From Pyrrhosoma nymphula (taxonomy: Eukaryota; Arthropoda; Insecta; Odonata; Coenagrionidae): DNA of 64,000 bases. Location: NCBI GenBank assembly GCA_963573305.1, contig OY754327.1, positions 57,466,244 through 57,530,243 on the forward strand, given 5' to 3'. Shown here one piece after another: positions 58,830 through 64,000 of this stretch (positions are counted from its first letter, which is position 1; the number at the start of each line of letters is the position of its first letter). Made by a program: the position numbers and the translations under genes. Under the pieces are notes generated by a model, which made no database searches, was not told where the DNA came from, and saw only the letters and a program-made list of their open reading frames with translations.

Positions 58830-61380
58830 TTCACTTTTTAATTAGGGTTCACTTTTAATTATGCCTGAAGTTTGCGGGGACGTGACTGGCCAGCCATTGT
58901 GGTGGAACGAACGGACAATTCTAAAATATTCCCGAGGGAAAAAAATGCATCACTCCACGTGCATTCTTGATTAAATGAAACAACGCTTTAATCAGAAAGG
59001 TATTTTTCACGTGCACGAATAGTTAGGCAGGTGTTAATTTTCTTTTAAAGTACGGAGGCTGTACATCCGCAAAAATTTCTCACTCACTACATAATGATGA
59101 CGTTTATTATCCGAAAACCCTCATGGACTGACAAATCTGCACTGCAATATTACCGTATTCAGGATTAAACCGTAATGAGCATCCTTAACTACAATGATGA
59201 ATTTTGAGACAGACATGATTCTTGTCTCAAGTTGTACAGCAGCAATAAAAATTCGAAATACGGAAAACGATTAGCATCCTTCCACAGGGGAGGATTCGGT
59301 ACGCATGACTTTAGGTCGTGTCATAACGTTCCTTCTAATCTTACTAACGCGATCGAAAGGCGAAAAATTAGCTGATATCTTCTCAACCCAACGAATTAGG
59401 ACATGGACGATGCACAATAGCTTGCGGAACCGCAAACGATTATCGACATATTTATGATGGAGCACAAGAACACAGAATACAGAATATTATTACTGGGATT
59501 CGTTGGCAATCATATCAACACTTGCTGGAAATTGCACATTACTAGAGATAAGCGTTCACGAACCTACACTGATGATTCATCAAGAGTCTCATTAATCAGG
59601 TCGACAATTGCTATTTGTGTCTCATTTTATAAAAATCAAGACCATGAGAATGATTCATTAACTATACGGAAGCAAACGCATAAAGATGGTTATCTTCATT
59701 GATGCATATCAGAGGAAAAATCAGAGCAAAAGATAATGCATAGCATGTCACATGAAAAGCGTTTTATCATCTGGAACAATAAAAAATGACTGTAGCTGAG
59801 GCACTTGGAAACAAGAATAGGGTTGATAAGCATTGCTTACAACTTTCCTGAGCATAGTCCCTTTAAAACAAGGTTCGAGAATTTTTTTCCATCACTGGAG
59901 TCACTAGAATGTGCCGTAATTTAGTGTTTTAAAGGTTATTTATCTTTAACACATGCGCAAATTTCCCTAAATTCAACTGTTTCAGGATCGACCGAAAAAA
60001 GACTCAGTGAAAGAAGGTATATTCATGAAATGGGACACATCTTGACAAATTGCGACTTCTGAAGCACACAAAAAAATAAGAAAAAAGTTAAAATTATTAT
60101 CGATTTATGCAAAACACTGCCTCCTATCGCACATTTGAACACCATAGTGATAAGAAATCAATAAGACCCACGGAAAATTCGCGCTACTCTAGAATTAAGG
60201 GCGTCCACTTACCAAAAAGACTTTTTTAAAAACAATATACGAGGAATACCATAGAAAAGTAGTCATTCTTTCGGCAATATCTTACGTCATCGTATGAATC
60301 GAACTCCAAGACGAAACAGACAAACGGTCAGATACGAGCACCATATATGTGTATATGTGCGAGCACATGCAAACACGCGGGCATTCTCGCAACCACCATG
60401 AAGAAGTAATCCAGAGGACCGAGTAAATCAATCGCCGGTGCTGTGACATCCAGAGCTAAGTATTTAACAAGACGCAAGGGGAAAATGAAGGCCAAGTAAA
60501 ATTTCTCTACCACATGGAATGATGCTCTTATATTAACAAAAATCACAAGAATGAGGAAAATTCTATCCCGAAAGGTTAGTACTAAAAGCAATAATAATGG
60601 AGCAAAATTTATCGCTATAATGGAGGAGAATATGAAGAGAATCACTGACCCTGGGCCCTGTGAGCCCTAGGATTCCATCATAACGCAATCATATAATTGT
60701 TTTTTAACATTCGGATTACCAAAAGGAAATTTATGCAATACGAATATCACAGGTTGGATATTCCCTATTCCATTATTACTAAAATTGGACTCCACTATTT
60801 TGAGGCACAATTGGAAAACTTTAGAGAGATATGATGAACTATAGAAACCCTGAATTTGAGTAAATTGCAGTAGGGCCGGTCCGAAAGTCTGCCAATCAAT
60901 TGACAGAAAACCAAATGAATGGGTGGTAGAAGTGAGCATGTTAGATAAGCTTCTGAAGAGCGAGGAGAAGAAAAGATATCCTATACAGCGAGAAGAGACG
61001 ACAAAGGTAAACAGAGTTTGAGAGGGATTTAATGTTAGAAAATAGATAGTTCTACCAACGAGACGTTAAAGATGACCCTCCAAGTTTGGATATATTTATT
61101 ACAGGCAGGACTCCCTACTTTAGTTTTCACTCGTTTGGTAGAATACCTAAGGTAATTTAAAAAGGAGTTATGATTTTCCTAACACTAGCCAGCGAGCGCA
61201 CCAAAAACAGCTCGGATAGCGAAGACGAGTTCAGGCGGAACGGGAAATGATTGTTTCCAACTAACTCTCCTAACGGAAAAACTAAAGAAATGGACGAAAA
61301 AGCCGCTTGCCGAGCACATCCTCCTCGCAGTGCAGTGCAAGACGCACTTCAAAGATGAGCATAATTAAGGAGGATGGTGG
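58830..61380. other. AT-rich non-coding stretch
   Basis: No recognised gene or repeat; frames are up to 105 codons, of low hydrophobic complexity. Confidence 0.35.
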
Positions 61381-61389
61381 TTATTAGCT

Positions 61390-61870
61390 GACTCGGGGAA
61401 TAAAAAGAGTACCCTTTCCCCCACGGCAACGCACTTGTGTGGTGGGTGGCAAGTCTTGCAAAGGGGGGAGCAGGAGGACATCCCACATATGCAAGGAATC
61501 GATAAGCTCGCGGTGGGAGTGGACGGCGGGGGGGAGGGATGTGGGAGTAAGGAGAAGGACGGGAGGGGGGAGGGAGGGAAATAGGGGAGGGGGGAAGTGG
61601 TTACGGGTTTGCGGAGGAGAGAGAGAGAGAGCAATGGAACGAAGGCGGGTGGAGACGGGAGGTGAGGAGGCACTTTGATGGGAGAGAAGACGGGTGATGG
61701 GGGGAGGGGGGGCAGCCGAAAAAGCTTCACGCTTCCCGGGCGAGCAACGGATGAGACGAAGAGGGCCCCTCAAAAAGGGTTGCCTCCGTCCTATGAGAGA
61801 CCATCGAGTTGTATGTATGTACTCTCCGAAAGAGCCCACACAGACGAGGCTGCACAGCAATAACGTGGAA
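61390..61870. other. G-rich island, potential G-quadruplex
   Basis: Dense GGGG and GGGAGGG runs on the plus strand (61527-61720) with a GA microsatellite near 61616-61632. The minus frame of 202 codons (61384-61992) is mainly Pro, Ser and Leu and has no domain. Confidence 0.45.
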
Positions 61871-62166
61871 AGGCCTCTCAGATTCGTCATAGCGCTGAGC
61901 GGCGATATATATTTTGTTCTTGCTGACGAGACGAATGCCTTAAGCACTCCTTGCGGTAGTTTGAGCGGAACATAATTACATACTAAATTCAACGAATTTG
62001 GCTCCGGTATAAAAGAAACGTTATCATCTTTGTAATCATACCAAATTTATCAGCCACTTATTGCTCTACTTTTCGAGATATTTACTAAAAGATAGAACAA
62101 TGGCTGCCCCAAGGGGCCCCCCCCCTCTTCAAAACCCGGCGTATTTTTTTTTGACGTAAAACTAAA

Positions 62167-62282
62167 ATGAGAAAACCACCTTTTTTATTTCCACAAAACT
62201 TGATTACGCTGGCACGACGTGCGTTTCACCATACTGTGGCATACTCATGTGCCAGTGGAAATAACAAAGGTGGTTTTCTCAT
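62167..62282. repeat. foldback around a hammerhead-like motif
   Basis: Arms of 28 bp (62167-62194 and 62255-62282, with GAGAAAACCACC at the outer side) are inverse copies with one mismatch and enclose 60 nt. The minus strand of the loop holds the hammerhead-like motif. Confidence 0.8.
62209..62255 (-). ncRNA. hammerhead-ribozyme-like motif 5
   Basis: On the minus strand, stem I CTGGCAC pairs perfectly with GTGCCAG at the other end (7 bp). Between them lie a degenerate core ATGAGTA, stem II GCC/GGT, GAAAC, loop GCAC and triplet GTC directly before the stem I partner. The order and spacing equal those at 16.4 kb, which supports the hammerhead reading. The core deviates from CUGANGA, so this copy is probably inactive. 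Confidence 0.5.
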
Positions 62283-62924
62283 CATGGATATCCATAATTT
62301 CCACGAGGTCAGGCCTTATATCATCAGTTTTACTAAAACTAAAAGCCTAAATTATTTTTATGCTGTGTTGGTTGGTTCAAAAGTACAATGGCAGGCACAT
62401 GTCTTAAACTAAATAAGAGTATCTTTTTCATTACAACAGTCGTAGTAAATCAACATGACACTATTTCATGATTAAATAAGACAATTGGGAGGTATTCATT
62501 ACCCCCAGAGCCGTTCTAATCCTCTAGTCTGGAGCCGCCCCTGAGATAGAAGCAGTTTTCCATGGCGCTCCCAAGAGACGTTTTAACAGAAATGCACATA
62601 TCGTGTCAAAAATTTAAAGGCGTGTAGCTCTAATATTTCCTCAATTATATTAAAAATAAAATAATTTACTTGCAATAATACTTTTTATAAAATTGCAAAT
62701 GAAACTTCCGTAGTGAAGACGTTTTCAATTAGCGGCGTGAAAAAAGTCAAAGCCTTAACTATGTACATAAAGTCAATTACTGAGAAGTTCAGTAAAAAAA
62801 AGATGTTGCATCATTTATATTACTATATTTACTTCATGCTTCTTACAAGTGATTACATTTAAAAATGAAATTATAATATATGGTCTCCATTGTTAATAGA
62901 TAAAAATATCGCTCAAACTACCTT

Positions 62925-64000
62925 AATGCATCGGTTTTCGTTCACGTTGCAGACGGAAAACGAAAGTTACTCTTAACGCAAGAAGAGGTACGCTGCAATG
63001 GATGACAAATAATTTAACAACTTTCCATTGGAAAAATACTATGGTTTCGACATAGGTTACGCTGCAAAACATCACTGATTATTGTGTTTATAGTACTATT
63101 TATCATTATTTATATAGTACAGGTGACCTGACCTGAATATTATGCAGTACATCGAGACCAGAGTCGGAATAAAAATGTTGTTTATGAACATCCATTATGT
63201 TCCAATTCCACCACATCACATCTGATTAATCACTTTTATAGGTACCTTCGCTGCATTTGTAAAATACCGAATACAATTTAATTCTCATCTCGGAACCTTG
63301 TAAATAGAAAGGGTTTCAATTTGAAATATTAAAATCAAACGGATAGGGAATTACGAACGCAACGGCAAAAATGGTATCAGGGACCATTTTTCGTAATAAG
63401 ACGGAAACGACAGCACAGTTTATACAGGCAAACTTTATCATCGAAGAATTTATCTCAACATTAATATTTGTCAAATGTGACTTTCAGCCACAAAGATGCT
63501 ATGTGATTTCACCGATTGTAATTATTTCACACAATAATGTGTCACATTACGCGATAAAAATTTGTATTAGTGAAACAAGGTCTAAAGTTTTGACGAAGCT
63601 GAATGATTTTGGCGATTCACTGATTATTTTAGAATTACAATAACTCAAATACTATAAATATGATATGACCAACGCGTTTTAGATTTATCCACGAGCCATT
63701 TAAAGCTTTTAAAGACAATCAGCGAACACCGATGGCATCACTTAGCGGAATAGTTTTATCTCGATAGTCAAGAATTTAAAAACTCACAATGTACACACAA
63801 CCCACACTATTTAATAAAAGAGAACCTTAGTCAGTTTTCTTTTATTAAATAATGTGGATTATATATTCTGTGACTTTTAAAGATTGATGAGCAAGAAAGA
63901 AGCTCTTACATCTATAGAGGCATACTTCAAGACACTACATAACTGATTCACGTAAAAGAAAGATGAGATGCTTCTTACATCACTAGACTACCGTATACGT
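62925..64000. other. AT-rich non-coding stretch
   Basis: No gene recognised. A hairpin with 24-bp arms (63802-63825 and 63834-63857, two mismatches, 8-nt loop) is present. Confidence 0.4.

Larger units (their letters stand above)
61955..62922 (+). mobile_element. MITE family B, member 3 (with insertion)
   Basis: Left end GGTAGTTTGAGCGGAAC and right end inverse GGTAGTTTGAGCGATATT. Internal blocks match member 1 up to about 62095 and again from about 62590 (CACATATCGTGTCAAAAATT, GTGAAGACGTTTTCAATTAG). The 500 bp between are foreign and contain the foldback at 62167-62282. Confidence 0.65.

Noticed and set aside
61384..61992. 202-codon minus-strand open frame as a gene
   Set aside because: The peptide is dominated by Pro, Ser, Leu and Arg from G-rich DNA. 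A shifted frame in the same place is similarly open, and no domain is visible.

Overview
The window looks like intergenic chromosomal DNA from an arthropod, most likely an insect. It is AT-rich, has no compact operon-like coding, and is full of decayed eukaryotic transposable elements: a Jockey-type LINE, a second LINE, several hAT-type DNA transposons, tRNA-derived SINEs and miniature elements. I could not recognise any intact host protein-coding gene or exon. The long open frames that exist lie in GC-rich, purine/pyrimidine-skewed islands and look compositional, or they lie inside transposons.

Layout. 0.25-1.0 kb: GC-rich island. 1.5 and 3.6 kb: tRNA-like SINE pieces. 7.2-10.7 kb: a 3.5-kb DNA transposon with ~380-bp inverted repeats, a broken hAT-like transposase and a nested 333-bp element with a THAP zinc-finger start. 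10.85-12.66 kb: broken LINE whose reverse transcriptase has lost its catalytic box. 13.8-14.4 kb: hAT-type MITE. 15.9-17.0 kb: a repeat whose diverged sister lies at 57.2-57.8 kb; it carries an inserted double foldback (16.3-16.8 kb) with four hammerhead-ribozyme-like motifs. 20.57-20.76 kb: nearly perfect palindrome without spacer. 21.6-22.2 kb: deleted hAT element that keeps the hAT C-terminal domain. 25.0-26.4 kb: SINEs and one copy of a three-copy MITE family (others at 54.1 and 62.0 kb). 27.3-28.1 kb: another deleted hAT. 29.05-29.77 kb: 719-bp foldback. 36.7-37.0 kb: foldback with a hammerhead-like core. 37.9-41.15 kb: Jockey-type LINE on the minus strand with an internal deletion. 43.1 and 44.1 kb: tandem duplications. 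45.8-47.0, 51.2-51.8, 57.8-58.8 and 61.4-61.9 kb: further GC-rich islands. 62.17-62.28 kb: foldback with another hammerhead-like motif, inserted in a MITE.

The most interesting theme is the set of foldback structures that carry hammerhead-like motifs (16.4, 36.8 and 62.2 kb). They share one architecture: stem I, CUGANGA-like core, one or two extra bases, stem II, GAAAC, a four-base loop, and GUC or AUC. Such ribozymes are known from terminal repeats of Penelope-like retroelements, so these are probably remnants or non-autonomous derivatives of that class. All coordinates and alignments were made by eye; family assignments beyond the motifs quoted are inference.
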